Shown: one piece after another, positions 17,146 through 27,223 of the stretch
How positions within the stretch are numbered: position 1 is the first letter of the stretch
Layout: every line of letters starts with the position of its first letter
Origin: an uncultured Psychroflexus sp.
Lineage (GTDB): Bacteria > Bacteroidota > Bacteroidia > Flavobacteriales > Flavobacteriaceae
Direction: 5' to 3'
Length of the DNA: 64,000 nucleotides
Assembly: GCA_913062845.1 (NCBI GenBank)
Contig: CAJXVZ010000003.1
Location: 1-64,000, forward strand
Program-made: the position numbers and the translations under genes
The notes under the pieces: generated by a model
What the model was told of the DNA's origin: nothing
Databases searched by the model: none
Seen by the model: only the letters and a program-made list of their open reading frames with translations

Positions 17146-18210
17146 TTACTTTTTTTTAATAACACCTTCATCAATTAAAACTTTAAAAGAATCCTGCATT
17201 GTTTCTTTCAAAGATCTAAAATTCATGCCTAATTCTTTTTTAATTTTTGAATTATCTGCTTTCCATGGTATATTTACATTATTCCTTATAAATCGTTTGG
17301 TAAATAATTTGTTTACCAAAGGACCAATCAAAAGGAGAAGCCACTTAGGGGTTGCCTTTTTAGGTAAGGGATAATTATTAAATTCGGGCATGAGAGCTTC
17401 TGCCATTTGTATCAAATCTGTTTCATGGGCTGAGCAGATATAGCGCCCTTTGGCTTCTGGGGTTAAACCTGCTTTAAGATGAGCATAAGCACCATCTCTA
17501 ACATCTACCACGCCGATACCCATTCTCGGTGCTCCAAATTTCAATTGTCCGTCAGCAAACATTTTTAAAATGTTTATACTTTCTGATGTTGCGTATTTCG
17601 GATTTAGAGGAGGTCCAAAAACACCGGGCATATTGATTACTACCAAATCCCATCTATTTTGATGACTTGCAATCTCCCATGCTTTTTTTTCTGCAAGTGT
17701 TTTCGACAAGGAATAAGGTTGATAATCTATCGAGGCTGTTGTATTCCATACGTCTTCAGTAAGCCTACCTCCTGGTGCATTTATAGTATCAATAGCATCT
17801 GTATAAATTGCTGCACAACTACTGGTTAGCACAACTCTTTTTACAGATTCGACTTCATTAGCAGTTAACAAAACATTTTCGGTGCCATTTACAGCTGGAT
17901 CAATTAATTCTTTTTGAGGATCTTTGACATCAAGCGTGTAAGGCGAAGCTGTATGAAACACCAACTCACAACCTTCCATTGCTGCTTTGTAAGAACCTGA
18001 CTTCAATAAATCACTAGCAAAAAATTTAATCTTAGCATTTGAATGGCTTGCTAAATTTTTGAGATGAGCTATTTTCTGGTGATTATCAGGATTTCTAACT
18101 GCAGCATGTACAGTAAAACCTTCCTCTAATAATTTTTTTACCAACCAACTCGCCACGTAACCATTAGCGCCGGTAACCAATACAGGTTTGGATTTATTAA
18201 TTTGAACCAT
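17146..18210 (-). CDS. Dihydroflavonol reductase-like NAD(P)-dependent reductase
   Basis: A 354-residue extended SDR. VTGANGYVASWLVKKLL (about 12-28) is the cofactor motif, TSSCAAIY and YSLSK (about 167-171) give the catalytic Ser, Tyr and Lys. The layout matches the 4-dihydromethyltrisporate/dihydroflavonol-4-reductase-like family, which reduces varied aldehydes or ketones; the physiological substrate cannot be read. It follows the TatA-like gene by 49 bases on the same strand and might share its transcript. Confidence 0.75.
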   Translation of the reverse strand: MVQINKSKPVLVTGANGYVASWLVKKLLEEGFTVHAAVRNPDNHQKIAHLKNLASHSNAKIKFFASDLLKSGSYKAAMEGCELVFHTASPYTLDVKDPQKELIDPAVNGTENVLLTANEVESVKRVVLTSSCAAIYTDAIDTINAPGGRLTEDVWNTTASIDYQPYSLSKTLAEKKAWEIASHQNRWDLVVINMPGVFGPPLNPKYATSESINILKMFADGQLKFGAPRMGIGVVDVRDGAYAHLKAGLTPEAKGRYICSAHETDLIQMAEALMPEFNNYPLPKKATPKWLLLLIGPLVNKLFTKRFIRNNVNIPWKADNSKIKKELGMNFRSLKETMQDSFKVLIDEGVIKKK

Positions 18211-18259
18211 AAATTATTTGTAAATATTAAAACACATTTTTACTAACAAGTAATTAACC

Positions 18260-18565
18260 CTAAAACTTCCTTTTTATCGGCCCAATGGTATCTTCTATGT
18301 CCTCTTTCAGAGCGTCAGTTTCTTTTTCCAGTGATTTGGTTTGCTCTTCAACTTCTTTTTTCAAATCTACTCCGGTATCTTTGATCTTATAGGATTCCTT
18401 GGTGATTTCGTATTTGATATCATCTGTGGCCTCACGAATAGACTTGACGGTTTTACCAACCGTTCTTGCAATTTCAGGAACCTTATCTGCACCAAAGACG
18501 AGTAATATCACCAATATGATCACAAAAATTTCTGCACCACTGATAAAATAAACCACATAATTCAT
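18260..18565 (-). CDS. TatA/TatB-family Sec-independent translocase subunit
   Basis: A 101-residue protein with the TatA/B plan: short N-terminal membrane span (about residues 5-24), a FGADKVPEIARTVGK hinge, then an amphipathic helix and a long, charged, coiled-coil-like tail. The FG-K-P-E motif is diagnostic. With a single TatA-type gene and no tatC nearby, it cannot be told whether it acts as TatA or TatB. A -7 box lies four bases before the ATG. Confidence 0.85.
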   Translation of the reverse strand: MNYVVYFISGAEIFVIILVILLVFGADKVPEIARTVGKTVKSIREATDDIKYEITKESYKIKDTGVDLKKEVEEQTKSLEKETDALKEDIEDTIGPIKRKF

Positions 18566-18569
18566 GCTG

Positions 18570-18577
18570 CAAATATA
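18570..18577 (-). promoter_or_regulatory. -7 promoter box (TATATTTG) for the TatA-like gene
   Basis: Minus-strand TATATTTG, exact TAnnTTTG, followed by four bases (CAGC) and the ATG at 18565. Same layout as the SCO gene, his leader and 40159 gene; implies a leaderless message. Confidence 0.6.
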
Positions 18578-18907
18578 CTTTTAATGTAGAGATAATTTAA
18601 TTTGAGAATGTTACAATTTGAAAATTTGAATTTGAAACTATAAACCAACTAAAACGACCAAATCAAAAATAATTGTAATTTTAAAACATTAAGCCATTAA
18701 GAAAATTAAGCATTTCTAAACCACAGGACGATATAATTCTTTTTTGAAGACACTAATGCTCGAATACTTGAAAAGTAAAATTGTCAAACATATTCATGAA
18801 TGGACAAACCAGAAACCAGAAACTTTGAACTTCAAACCAAAAACCAGAAACAAGAAACCAGAAACTTTAAACTTTAAACTTTAAGCTTTAAACTTTAAAC
18901 TCATAAA
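18578..18907. other. Intergenic region with simple tandem repeats
   Basis: No gene is seen in about 330 bases. The left part is AT-rich and unremarkable. From about 18808 to 18903 it becomes low-complexity: several copies of ACCAGAAA or AAACCAGAAAC units followed by about five copies of the 7-base unit CTTTAAA/ACTTTAA. Such words are frequent in flavobacterial intergenic DNA and arise by slippage. Confidence 0.7.
18808..18903. repeat. Degenerate short tandem repeats (CCAGAAA and CTTTAAA units)
   Basis: Two adjoining simple repeats: ACCAGAAA-type units in the first half and CTTTAAA-type heptamers in the second. Unit spacing is short and variable, so it is not a CRISPR array. It ends five bases before the stop of the DUF4286-like gene. 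Confidence 0.75.
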
Positions 18908-19210
18908 CTAATCGATCACCCGCATCTTTGAATGAAAGAAAAGCACTTTACCTGCAAACGATCCTGAAATAGATTCAAGTCTGGGTTGAAAGTCATCTTT
19001 CCATAACTTCATTTCCGGCAAACCTGAACAAAACACCTGAATACTGTAAGTCCTCATATTAGGTTCATTATTGGATAAAACTTCAGTAAATACAATGTTT
19101 TCAAAATGATCGTTGGATTGAAGATCCGGGAGATAATCAGTTTTCAATTTATGCATGCAATCCATTAAAATACTTTCCTCGATGTACAGAGTGGTGTTTT
19201 GTATCAGCAT
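18908..19210 (-). CDS. DUF4286-like small protein
   Basis: A 100-residue protein beginning MLIQNTTLYIEESI, a beta-strand start usual for the DUF4286 family; the TYSIQVFC and W-DDF-PRL segments fit a ferredoxin-like alpha/beta fold. The function of the family is unknown. The frame is open further upstream to 19261, but the ATG at 19210 lies one base after the stop of the TPR gene (TAATATG), which is the better start and suggests coupled translation. Confidence 0.7.
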   Translation of the reverse strand: MLIQNTTLYIEESILMDCMHKLKTDYLPDLQSNDHFENIVFTEVLSNNEPNMRTYSIQVFCSGLPEMKLWKDDFQPRLESISGSFAGKVLFFHSKMRVID

Positions 19211-19211
19211 A

Positions 19212-21005
19212 TTATAAATTTTGTTCCTGTCTGAGTTTTCTGTATAATTTTCTGCCTTCAACGAAGAAAATACTATCCTGGTGAATAAATATAAGGTCTT
19301 CTAAATGTTTAAATGCTTTTTCCGGCAGATTAAGCTCTTCAGTGTAAATTTCAGACAATTTAAATAATGCATTATCAACCACTATACTTTCGGGATACTG
19401 ACTCAGTATCTGTTCTAAATATTTTGCAGCTTCTTCATATTGATTTACATTTTCTAAAACTGTAGCTTTTTTGTACAAAACCTGATCTAAAATCTGATAG
19501 TTTTCAGAATTATTCATCAAACTGTCCAGTTGCACTAAAGCTTCTTCTGGTTTGGATTGATAGATCAGCAAATCTGCTTTAGCTAATCCTTTTAAAGCCT
19601 GTTGTGTCGAATCAATATCCGATTTACCTTGTTTAATAAATAAGGCCATTTCCAAAGCATCATTGGCAATGGTTTGCGTCGTTGCCTTTTTCAAAACATT
19701 AAGTTGGGTAAGTGCCCAGTCAAAATCTCCTTTGTAATAGCTGGTCAAAGCTGTTTTGTACTTGGACATTTGTGCAAGTGGTGTGTTTTTAACCTGAGTA
19801 CTGACAAGACTGTATTTTATCAAGGCTTTGTTATAATCACCCTGAGCAACATAAATATCAGCTATCATCATATTCACTGTGGCCTCCTGAAATTTGTTTA
19901 TTTCAAAATTTAAAGCTGCCTCCAAAATTCTCATGGCATCTTCAAATCGATTCATTTCAAATGCTAAAAATTCTGAATACAGTAATTGTATGCTCAAGGT
20001 TTGTTGATTATAACCATATTCAGCTAAATAGTCTTCAAATTTCTTTTCAAGATGCTTTGTGTTGTCATTAGATTTAAGCCATACTCTTAGTTGCTGTTCA
20101 ATAGCTTCGAGCTTAATTATTGTATTCTGGCTTTCGGATTCTATGTATTCGTATATCTCAAGTGCGTTTTCCCATACTTCTGCTTCAAGAGCAACCTCTC
20201 CCAAATCAAATAATCTGGAAAAATCTTTGAATTCTGAGCGTTTATAAATTGCTTTTTCCTGTGAAAATGCACTCATGAAAGCTTCTTCCTGGACAAATAA
20301 CCAGCTTAGGATTTGATTATAAAGTAATTTTGGGGATTTCTGAAGTTTTTCTAAAAGCAGGCGCTTCAATATAATATTGCTTTCATTCTGAGCATCGCCT
20401 TCAATGTACTCGTTTAAGTTACGCTGTATGACATCAAAATATTTTTCATTTTGCTCAATGAGGCTTATGTAATTATCAAACATTCGTCTTTGGTCGCCTT
20501 TTTCTCCGTAGAGCTTTGCCAGCTGAATACTATAATTTACACGAGGTTGTTCTGCATTAGCTATTTCGTAAGTCTCGATGGCGTAATCTACAAGACTATG
20601 TTTTTCAAATGCCATGCCGGTAGAATAAGCAAAAACTGAACGCTCTTTGACTTTTTCTACAGCTTTTTCATACCACTGTTTCGCTTGAACGCTATCGTTT
20701 TGAATTTGATAGATATGACCTAACTCCACAAAGATATTAGGGTAAGTCCCGGGTTTTTTAAGATAGTCCTTAATGAGATTTTCAGCCATTTGAAATTCCT
20801 CCAGCTGAACGAAAACATCTGCCAGGCCCAAAAGGTAGTCTTGCTTATTGGAGTTTTGCTTATAAAGCTTTTCGTAGACCACCTTGGCCTTTTCATACTC
20901 GCCCTGCTCTACGTAATTCATAGCAAGATTTACACTCTGAGCATTAGCACTTAATGCAAGGGATGCCAAACTTAACAGAAAAAAAGATTTCAAAAAAAAG
21001 TTCAA
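19212..21005 (-). CDS. Secreted tetratricopeptide-repeat protein
   Basis: A 597-residue protein with an N-terminal signal peptide (FFLKSFFLLSLASLALSANA, cut before QSV) and TPR-like helical repeats from about residue 28 to the end. The clearest are MNYVEQGEYEKAKVVYEKLY, VELGHIYQIQNDSVQAKQWY and KATVLENVNQYEEAAKYLEQ. It probably acts as a periplasmic scaffold. The start appears to be a TTG at 21005: no ATG lies between it and the mature part, and a -7 box lies 20 bases upstream. A second box-like TAATTTTG overlaps the TTG itself. Confidence 0.8.
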   Translation of the reverse strand: MNFFLKSFFLLSLASLALSANAQSVNLAMNYVEQGEYEKAKVVYEKLYKQNSNKQDYLLGLADVFVQLEEFQMAENLIKDYLKKPGTYPNIFVELGHIYQIQNDSVQAKQWYEKAVEKVKERSVFAYSTGMAFEKHSLVDYAIETYEIANAEQPRVNYSIQLAKLYGEKGDQRRMFDNYISLIEQNEKYFDVIQRNLNEYIEGDAQNESNIILKRLLLEKLQKSPKLLYNQILSWLFVQEEAFMSAFSQEKAIYKRSEFKDFSRLFDLGEVALEAEVWENALEIYEYIESESQNTIIKLEAIEQQLRVWLKSNDNTKHLEKKFEDYLAEYGYNQQTLSIQLLYSEFLAFEMNRFEDAMRILEAALNFEINKFQEATVNMMIADIYVAQGDYNKALIKYSLVSTQVKNTPLAQMSKYKTALTSYYKGDFDWALTQLNVLKKATTQTIANDALEMALFIKQGKSDIDSTQQALKGLAKADLLIYQSKPEEALVQLDSLMNNSENYQILDQVLYKKATVLENVNQYEEAAKYLEQILSQYPESIVVDNALFKLSEIYTEELNLPEKAFKHLEDLIFIHQDSIFFVEGRKLYRKLRQEQNL

Positions 21006-21024
21006 AATTAGCTTTATATAAATT

Positions 21025-21032
21025 CAAAAGTA
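21025..21032 (-). promoter_or_regulatory. -7 promoter box (TACTTTTG) for the TPR gene
   Basis: Minus-strand TACTTTTG fits TAnnTTTG, 19 bases from the TTG start at 21005. Confidence 0.4.
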
Positions 21033-21152
21033 ACTTAAATTCACAAAACCTAAAAAATCCTAGATTTTAATATTCAAAAGTTTAACAGATGATTTTTAAT
21101 GCATTGCATAAAACTGATGTAAATTCACATTGTAACATATTTTTTACCCACT

Positions 21153-22250
21153 ATGATATTTCACTTCAGATCAACTTTATTTTTTACTTACATATTAATT
21201 ATTACGTCAGGTTGCCAAAAAGATAAATTTCAAAAAACATTTAGTAAAGTCATTGTACAGGATGTTGTAATAGATTCCAACTTGAGTGTGAGAGCAATAG
21301 ATTTTAATGACGAATTTATTTTTTACGGCAGTAAAGATCACTTTGGTAAAATTGATTTGAACGGACAGATTAAAATTGACATATCTGAATTTAAAATTTC
21401 AAAACAAACTCAAAATTATAAGTTTGATTTTAAAAAAAAGAACGGTGATCTATACCACTTCAGGGCTATCGAAAAAGTTAACGGTGATATGTTTGCCATG
21501 TCCATTGAAAGCCCAGCCATACTATACAAGCTGCAAAGAAAAGCCAGAGAAGCAAAATTAGTATACGAGGAGCACAATCCTAAAGCTTTTTATGATGCCA
21601 TCGCGTTCTGGAATGACGACGAAGGCATAGCAATTGGAGATCCGACAGAAGACTGCATGAGCATAATCGTCACTAGAGATGCAGGTGAAACCTGGCAAAA
21701 ATTGCCGTGCGATCAACTTCCAAAAATTATTGATGGAGAAGCCGCATTTGCTGCCAGTAACAGTAATATTGCCATTGTAGGTAGTAAAACATGGATTGCT
21801 ACCGGTGGTGTAAAAAGTCGAATACTATATTCACCTGATAAAGGTAAAACCTGGGAAAATATAGAAATACCAATCATTCAGGGTAAATCAACAACAGGAC
21901 TTTATTCCATTGATTTCTACGATGAAAAAAATGGTTTTGGTATTGGTGGCGACTACACAAAACCAGATGAAAATGAAAAAAATAAAATCCGCACATCTGA
22001 TGGTGGTAAAACATGGCAAGTGGTTGCAGACGGTGCGTCTCCCGGCTACAGAAGTTGTGTGCAGTATGTTCCGGAATCTAATGCTAAGGCCTTAGTTGCC
22101 GTCGGGTTTAAGGGAATTGACTACTCTTCGGATGGTGGAGAAAACTGGAGGCATTTAAGTGATGAATCCTTCTACACTATTCGTTTTATTAATAAAAACG
22201 AAGCCTATGCGGCAGGTAAGGGTAGAATTTCTAAATTATTTTTTAGATAA
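21153..22250 (+). CDS. Ycf48-like beta-propeller lipoprotein
   Basis: A 365-residue protein with a lipoprotein signal ending in the lipobox ITSGC (Cys21). The mature part holds BNR/Ycf48-type propeller blades, seen in repeated Asp-box-like motifs: TRDAGETWQ, SPDKGKTWE, TSDGGKTWQ and SSDGGENWR. Ycf48 helps photosystem II assembly in cyanobacteria; in Bacteroidota such lipoproteins have no settled role, and sialidase-like activity cannot be assumed. It is a single gene. Confidence 0.8.
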   Translation: MIFHFRSTLFFTYILIITSGCQKDKFQKTFSKVIVQDVVIDSNLSVRAIDFNDEFIFYGSKDHFGKIDLNGQIKIDISEFKISKQTQNYKFDFKKKNGDLYHFRAIEKVNGDMFAMSIESPAILYKLQRKAREAKLVYEEHNPKAFYDAIAFWNDDEGIAIGDPTEDCMSIIVTRDAGETWQKLPCDQLPKIIDGEAAFAASNSNIAIVGSKTWIATGGVKSRILYSPDKGKTWENIEIPIIQGKSTTGLYSIDFYDEKNGFGIGGDYTKPDENEKNKIRTSDGGKTWQVVADGASPGYRSCVQYVPESNAKALVAVGFKGIDYSSDGGENWRHLSDESFYTIRFINKNEAYAAGKGRISKLFFR

Positions 22251-22318
22251 TGATCATTTTAAGCGCCATTAATTTCTTTGCATAAACACAATATTTAATA
22301 AAAGCTGTACCTTAAGTT

Positions 22319-23220
22319 ATGATTGAAACAATAGTATACTTTATCTATATTCTTTTATATCAGGAAGAAAAAAACAATTCATTGTTCTTGAAGGTGGCAA
22401 TTATAGCTTTGAGTGGTTTTACGGTATTGGCCATTCTGTGGCAATTTTGGAGATTTATAGAGACTTTCTGGGTAGAAAACATTTCACCAAAACCTTTTTA
22501 CAATCATATTTATTTAAGCAAACGTAAACTTAGCGATGACCAGAGGTTCATATTAGAAAACGAGTTTTCTTTTTATCAAAAACTCAATGCAAAAAACAAA
22601 GTTATTTTGAACATAGAGTCGCTCAATTTATAAAAAGACATAAATTTAAAGGACGTAAAGGCATTTATATTGATGACCGTAAAAAAGTACTTATCGCCTC
22701 TACTGCTGTAATGCTCACATTTGGATACAGAGATTATCTACTCAAGACCCTTGATAAGTTTATTATTTATCCAAAGGTGTCTTATTCTCAAATAAACAAA
22801 GCCCACCATAAAGGAGAATATAACCCATCTTATAAAGCCATTATTTTTTCGTGGGAAGATTTTATAGAAGGTTACGATATCAGTAATGATAACTTTAATC
22901 TGGGTATTCACGAAATTGTACATGCTATGCATTTTGATTATTTAAGAGAAATTAATGAGTCCATAAGTGCCTCTATTTTTATCAATCAATATCAAAAACT
23001 GTTGCAGTTTTTAAAAAAAGATGAACTCTACAAAGACAACCTGGTAAAGTCAAAATATTTAAGGAATTATGCCTTTACCAATAATTTCGAATTTATTGCC
23101 GTATTGATAGAAGCTTTTTTTGAAACTCCTTTAGAGCTGAAAATACAATTCCCGGAAGTATACAATTATGTAAAGAAAATGCTGAATTATAAACAGGAAA
23201 TCCATACTGGATGGAAATAA
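22319..23220 (+). pseudogene. M90-family (MtfA-like) zinc peptidase gene, frameshifted
   Basis: Two frames together encode one MtfA-like protein of about 300 residues. The first (22319-22633) gives the membrane-spanning N-terminus and the QKLNAKNKV stretch, then goes out of frame; the second continues as YFEHRVAQFIKRHKF from about 22603 through STAVMLTFGYRDYLL to the stop at 23220. The zinc site HEIVHAMH is intact in the second part. One missing base at about 22601-22603 (GTT for an expected GTTT) restores the frame. Either a real null mutation or a sequencing error. Downstream methionines such as 22711 could start only a truncated catalytic part. Confidence 0.8.
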
Positions 23221-23339
23221 AATTTAGAGACATATTACAAAAACTAACGATTGTCATAGTCTTGAACATTTATCAATCGTCTCATTTTTGTATTTAACAA
23301 ATCCTCCTATCTTTACATTCCAATCAATTTTTCTGCCCT

Positions 23340-23825
23340 ATGTCAAAAAAATTTCAAACCAAAGTTAATGACACTTATGAATTTAACTTTTCTGAAGAAG
23401 ATATTTTAAAGCAAGATGTTCACAAGATTTCAGAAAATGAATTTCATCTTATCCTTGAGCATCAATCCTACAATGTTGAAGTTGTAAAACGAGATCTACG
23501 TAACAAATCTTATGTGCTAAAAATAAATTCGAATCTTTATGAGGTCAAAATTTCAAACACTTTAGACCTTTTGATCAAGGATATGGGATTATCTCTGGGA
23601 ACAGCAGTAAAAGAAAACGAGATCAAAGCACCAATGCCGGGTCTTATTCTTGAAATAAACGTTGAAGAAGGTCAGGAAGTTAAAGAAGGTGATGCACTTC
23701 TTGTGCTTGAAGCGATGAAAATGGAAAACACCATTACAGCTACTTATGACGCTACCATAAAAAGCATATCTGTAAAAAATGGCCAATCGGTCGCCAAAAA
23801 CGAATTATTGATTGAACTCGAATAG
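23340..23825 (+). CDS. Biotin carboxyl carrier subunit of acyl-CoA carboxylase
   Basis: A 161-residue protein whose C-terminal 75 residues are a biotinyl domain with EAMKMEN; Lys127 is the biotin site. KAPMPGLILEI opens the domain. The N-terminal half is a small lead-in domain seen in the Bacteroidota carrier proteins of propionyl-/methylmalonyl-type carboxylases. First of three adjoining genes with the biotin carboxylase and carboxyltransferase. A near-match -7 box TATCTTTA lies before it. Confidence 0.92.
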   Translation: MSKKFQTKVNDTYEFNFSEEDILKQDVHKISENEFHLILEHQSYNVEVVKRDLRNKSYVLKINSNLYEVKISNTLDLLIKDMGLSLGTAVKENEIKAPMPGLILEINVEEGQEVKEGDALLVLEAMKMENTITATYDATIKSISVKNGQSVAKNELLIELE

Positions 23826-23843
23826 TTGACAAACCCCATTCCT

Positions 23844-25295
23844 ATGAAAAAAATATTAGTCGCCAATCGTGGTGAAATTGCCCTAAGAGTCATGAAGAGT
23901 ATTCAGAAAATGGGCATAAAAACTGTTGCTGTATATTCTGAAGCCGATAGAAACGCACCTCACGTCAAATTTGCCGATGAAGCCGTCTGCCTTGGTCCTG
24001 CACCATCTTCAGAATCTTATCTTAAAGCCGATAAAATACTTGAATTTGCCAAAAAATTAAACGTTGATGGTATACATCCCGGTTATGGCTTTCTGAGTGA
24101 AAATGCGGAATTTTCTGCCAAGGCTGAAAAAGAAGGCATCACCTTTATCGGCCCAAGACCTCATGCCATAAGGGTTATGGGAGATAAACTAGCCGCCAAA
24201 GAAACAGTAAGCGGATATGATATTCCCATGGTTCCAGGCATAGATGAAGCCATTACAGATGTAGAAAAGGCTAAATCCATAGCCAAAGACATTGGGTTTC
24301 CAATTTTAATAAAGGCCTCAGCCGGAGGTGGCGGCAAAGGCATGCGGGTGGTTGAAGACGAAAAACATCTCGAAGAGCAGATGAAACGGGCCATTAGCGA
24401 GGCTACCTCAGCATTTGGAGATGGTTCTGTCTTTATTGAGAAATATGTCACTTCCCCCAGGCATATCGAAATTCAGGTGCTTGCCGATACACATGGAAAT
24501 GTGGTTCACTTGTTTGAAAGAGAATGTAGTGTGCAACGAAGACATCAAAAAGTGGTAGAAGAAGCGCCTTCGGCTATTCTAACGCCGGAACTTCGCGAAA
24601 AAATGGGACAGGCCGCCGTAAATGTAGCCAAATCCTGTGACTATGTTGGAGCCGGAACTGTAGAATTTTTAATGGATGCCGACCTCAATTTCTATTTCCT
24701 TGAAATGAATACGCGACTACAGGTAGAGCATCCGGTCACAGAATGGATTTCAGGAGTGGATTTGGTTGAACAACAGATACGAATTGCTCGAGGTGAAGTT
24801 TTAAACATCAAACAAGAAGATTTAAAAATCAACGGGCATGCCCTCGAATTACGTGTTTATGCAGAAGATCCTCAAAACGATTTTATGCCAAGCGTCGGTA
24901 ACCTGAAACGCTACCGATTACCGGTTGGTGAGAATATTCGTGTAGATAATGGCTTTGAAGAAGGCATGGATGTCCCGATTTACTATGACCCTATGCTTTC
25001 CAAATTAGTTACTTATGGAAAAAGTCGCGAAGAAGCCATCCAGAGAATGATTGAAGCCATTGACCACTATGAGGTAGAAGGTGTTGAAACCACCTTGAGT
25101 TTTGGAAAATTTGTTTGTGAACATGAAGCTTTTCGTTCCGGTAATTTTGACACCCATTTTGTGAAAAATTATTACACAGCTGAAATGCTCGAAGATCAAT
25201 ATAAATTTGAAACTAAACTGGCTTCAATTATTGGCCTCCAGGCTTATCTAGCAGACAGAAAGCTGTTGAAAACTCCAAATGCAAATAAAAATTAA
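23844..25295 (+). CDS. accC: Biotin carboxylase subunit of acyl-CoA carboxylase
   Basis: A 483-residue ATP-grasp enzyme carboxylating the biotin carrier. [15 protein letters not shown] at the N-terminus, [14 protein letters not shown] (ATP loop), and [14 protein letters not shown] (active site) are all present. The frame opens at a TTG (23826) directly after the upstream stop, but the ATG at 23844 gives the standard [11 protein letters not shown] start. Its last codons run into the beginning of the carboxyltransferase gene region. The context favours a propionyl-CoA-type rather than the fatty-acid-only enzyme. Confidence 0.94.
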   Translation: MKKILVANRGEIALRVMKSIQKMGIKTVAVYSEADRNAPHVKFADEAVCLGPAPSSESYLKADKILEFAKKLNVDGIHPGYGFLSENAEFSAKAEKEGITFIGPRPHAIRVMGDKLAAKETVSGYDIPMVPGIDEAITDVEKAKSIAKDIGFPILIKASAGGGGKGMRVVEDEKHLEEQMKRAISEATSAFGDGSVFIEKYVTSPRHIEIQVLADTHGNVVHLFERECSVQRRHQKVVEEAPSAILTPELREKMGQAAVNVAKSCDYVGAGTVEFLMDADLNFYFLEMNTRLQVEHPVTEWISGVDLVEQQIRIARGEVLNIKQEDLKINGHALELRVYAEDPQNDFMPSVGNLKRYRLPVGENIRVDNGFEEGMDVPIYYDPMLSKLVTYGKSREEAIQRMIEAIDHYEVEGVETTLSFGKFVCEHEAFRSGNFDTHFVKNYYTAEMLEDQYKFETKLASIIGLQAYLADRKLLKTPNANKN

Positions 25296-25302
25296 GATTC
25301 CG

Positions 25303-26844
25303 ATGAGTACAAATAAAGACGATATACAGAAGAAAATTGAACTCGCTAAACAAGGCGGTGGCGAAGCCCGAATACAAAAACAACATGCCAAAAAGAAATT
25401 AACTGCAAGAGAGCGGGTAGAATATCTGTTGGACGAAGGCAGTTTTGAAGAGGCAGGCATGCTGGTAACGCACAGAACCACGGATTTTGGTATGCAAAAT
25501 CAGATCTTTTATGGTGATGGTGTAGTCACAGGATTCGGACAAGTGAACGGCAGATTGGTTTGCATTTATGCACAGGATTTCACAGTATTTGGAGGTGCGT
25601 TATCAGAAACCCATGCTGAAAAAATATGTAAAATCATGGACCATGCGGTGAAAATCGGCGTGCCTATCATTGGCTTAAACGATTCCGGTGGGGCCAGAAT
25701 CCAGGAAGGCGTAAGGTCATTAGGAGGATATGCGGATATATTCTTCAGGAATGTACAGGCTTCAGGCGTTGTTCCCCAGATTTCTGCTATCATGGGACCT
25801 TGTGCCGGTGGTGCAGTGTATTCACCAGCCATGACAGACTTTACTATCATGGTTCAGGACACAAGTTATATGTTTGTGACAGGACCTCATGTAGTAAAAA
25901 CAGTCACCAATGAAGATGTAACCTCAGAAGAACTCGGAGGTGCTTCTGCACATTCCACAAAATCAGGTGTTACACATCTCACCGCAACAAATGATATTGA
26001 TTGTTTGGAGCAAATTAAAACTTTGCTAAGTTATATCCCTCAAAGCTATAAAAGCAAACCTAAACAACTAGACTATAAGCTTGGAGAAGAATTAAGACCA
26101 GAATTAGAAAACATCGTCCCTGAAAACGCCAACAAACCATATGACATGCATGATGTCATTAAGGGTATCATCGACAAAGATTCTTTTTTTGAAATTCATA
26201 AAGATTACGCAGATAACATTATCGTTGGCTTTTCCCGCTTAGGCGGAAGAAGTGTTGGTATTGTTGCCAACCAGCCAATGAGTCTGGCCGGCGTTTTGGA
26301 TGTGGATTCGTCTAAAAAAGCGGCAAGATTTGTGCGATTCTGTGATTCATTTAATATACCTTTATTGGTACTTGTAGATGTACCCGGATTCTTACCCGGA
26401 ACGGATCAGGAGTGGAATGGGATAATTTTACATGGGGCAAAATTACTTTACGCTTTTAGTGAAGCCACTGTGCCACGTATTACATTGATTACACGAAAAG
26501 CTTACGGCGGTGCTTATGACGTGATGAACTCCAAACACATTGGTGCCGACTTCAATTATGCCTGGCCAAGCGCTGAAATTGCAGTGATGGGCGCCAAAGG
26601 TGCAAGTGAGATCATCTTTAGGAAAGAAATTTCATCCGCAGATGATCCTGAAGCAAAGCTGGCTGAAAAAGAAAAAGAATACGCCGATATGTTTGCCAAT
26701 CCGATGAGAGCTGCACAGCGTGGTTTTATTGACGAAGTCATCATGCCAACAGATTCCCGTCGAAAACTTATCAAAGCCTTTGCGACCTTTGAACATAAAG
26801 AGGTGCTAAGACCGGAGCGTAAACATGGGAATATTCCGTTGTAG
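25303..26844 (+). CDS. Acyl-CoA carboxylase carboxyltransferase (beta) subunit, PccB-like
   Basis: A 513-residue crotonase-fold carboxyltransferase moving CO2 from carboxybiotin to an acyl-CoA, most likely propionyl-CoA. It has both halves of the family: [27 protein letters not shown] and [12 protein letters not shown] in the N-terminal part, then [13 protein letters not shown] and [15 protein letters not shown] in the C-terminal part. An in-frame ATG at 25279 overlaps the end of accC; the ATG at 25303 (MSTNKDD) matches the family start better. With the two genes before it, it completes a three-part carboxylase. Confidence 0.93.
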   Translation: MSTNKDDIQKKIELAKQGGGEARIQKQHAKKKLTARERVEYLLDEGSFEEAGMLVTHRTTDFGMQNQIFYGDGVVTGFGQVNGRLVCIYAQDFTVFGGALSETHAEKICKIMDHAVKIGVPIIGLNDSGGARIQEGVRSLGGYADIFFRNVQASGVVPQISAIMGPCAGGAVYSPAMTDFTIMVQDTSYMFVTGPHVVKTVTNEDVTSEELGGASAHSTKSGVTHLTATNDIDCLEQIKTLLSYIPQSYKSKPKQLDYKLGEELRPELENIVPENANKPYDMHDVIKGIIDKDSFFEIHKDYADNIIVGFSRLGGRSVGIVANQPMSLAGVLDVDSSKKAARFVRFCDSFNIPLLVLVDVPGFLPGTDQEWNGIILHGAKLLYAFSEATVPRITLITRKAYGGAYDVMNSKHIGADFNYAWPSAEIAVMGAKGASEIIFRKEISSADDPEAKLAEKEKEYADMFANPMRAAQRGFIDEVIMPTDSRRKLIKAFATFEHKEVLRPERKHGNIPL

Positions 26845-27193
26845 TTGCTAGCTTTTAGTCTGATTTTTATCGGTCAAGTAGCTTTTGTGCATCCTTGACT
26901 ATTTTGCCTTGGACTACAATTGAGTTATTATTGCAGGTTAAGCATATCCAAACTACAATATAAGTTGTCGTGTTTTGAATACAGTTAATCTCGTCTAACC
27001 CACAGAACGAATATTTGTCAGATCATTCAATCTTGAAAATCTTAAGTTTGAAACCTTTGTATAACCAGCTCTGTTACCTAATCTTATTCTGTATTTTGTT
27101 CCAGAAAAAAGATTAAAGTTAAAGTTTATACTATTTATGAATCCTCAGACATCATAATTCCCAATTCATAATTCTTATTTACTATTCAATCCT
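26845..27193. other. Intergenic region with a possible gene remnant on the minus strand
   Basis: About 350 bases lacking an intact gene. A start-less minus-strand frame of 49 codons at 26995-27144 ends in a stop and looks coding-like (SGTKYRIRLGNRAGYTKVSN within it), as if the C-terminus of a lost secreted protein. No terminator for the carboxylase operon is evident. The right end is the fabG promoter. Confidence 0.35.
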
Positions 27194-27201
27194 TATATTT
27201 G
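27194..27201 (+). promoter_or_regulatory. -7 promoter box (TATATTTG) for fabG
   Basis: TATATTTG fits TAnnTTTG and ends 22 bases before the fabG ATG. Confidence 0.5.
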
Positions 27202-27223
27202 TTTTCTTATTAAAAAAACACAC

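Noticed and set aside
18808-18903. Clustered short repeats that could suggest a CRISPR array
   Set aside because: Units are 7-11 bases, nearly adjacent, with no unique spacers of constant length; this is simple slippage repeat.
22711-23220. An independent peptidase gene starting at 22711
   Set aside because: Conserved sequence (YFEHRVAQFIKR) continues upstream in the same frame to about 22603, where it meets the first frame; it is one broken gene.
23826-23843. TTG start for the biotin carboxylase
   Set aside because: The ATG at 23844 gives the conserved [11 protein letters not shown]; the TTG directly touches the upstream stop.
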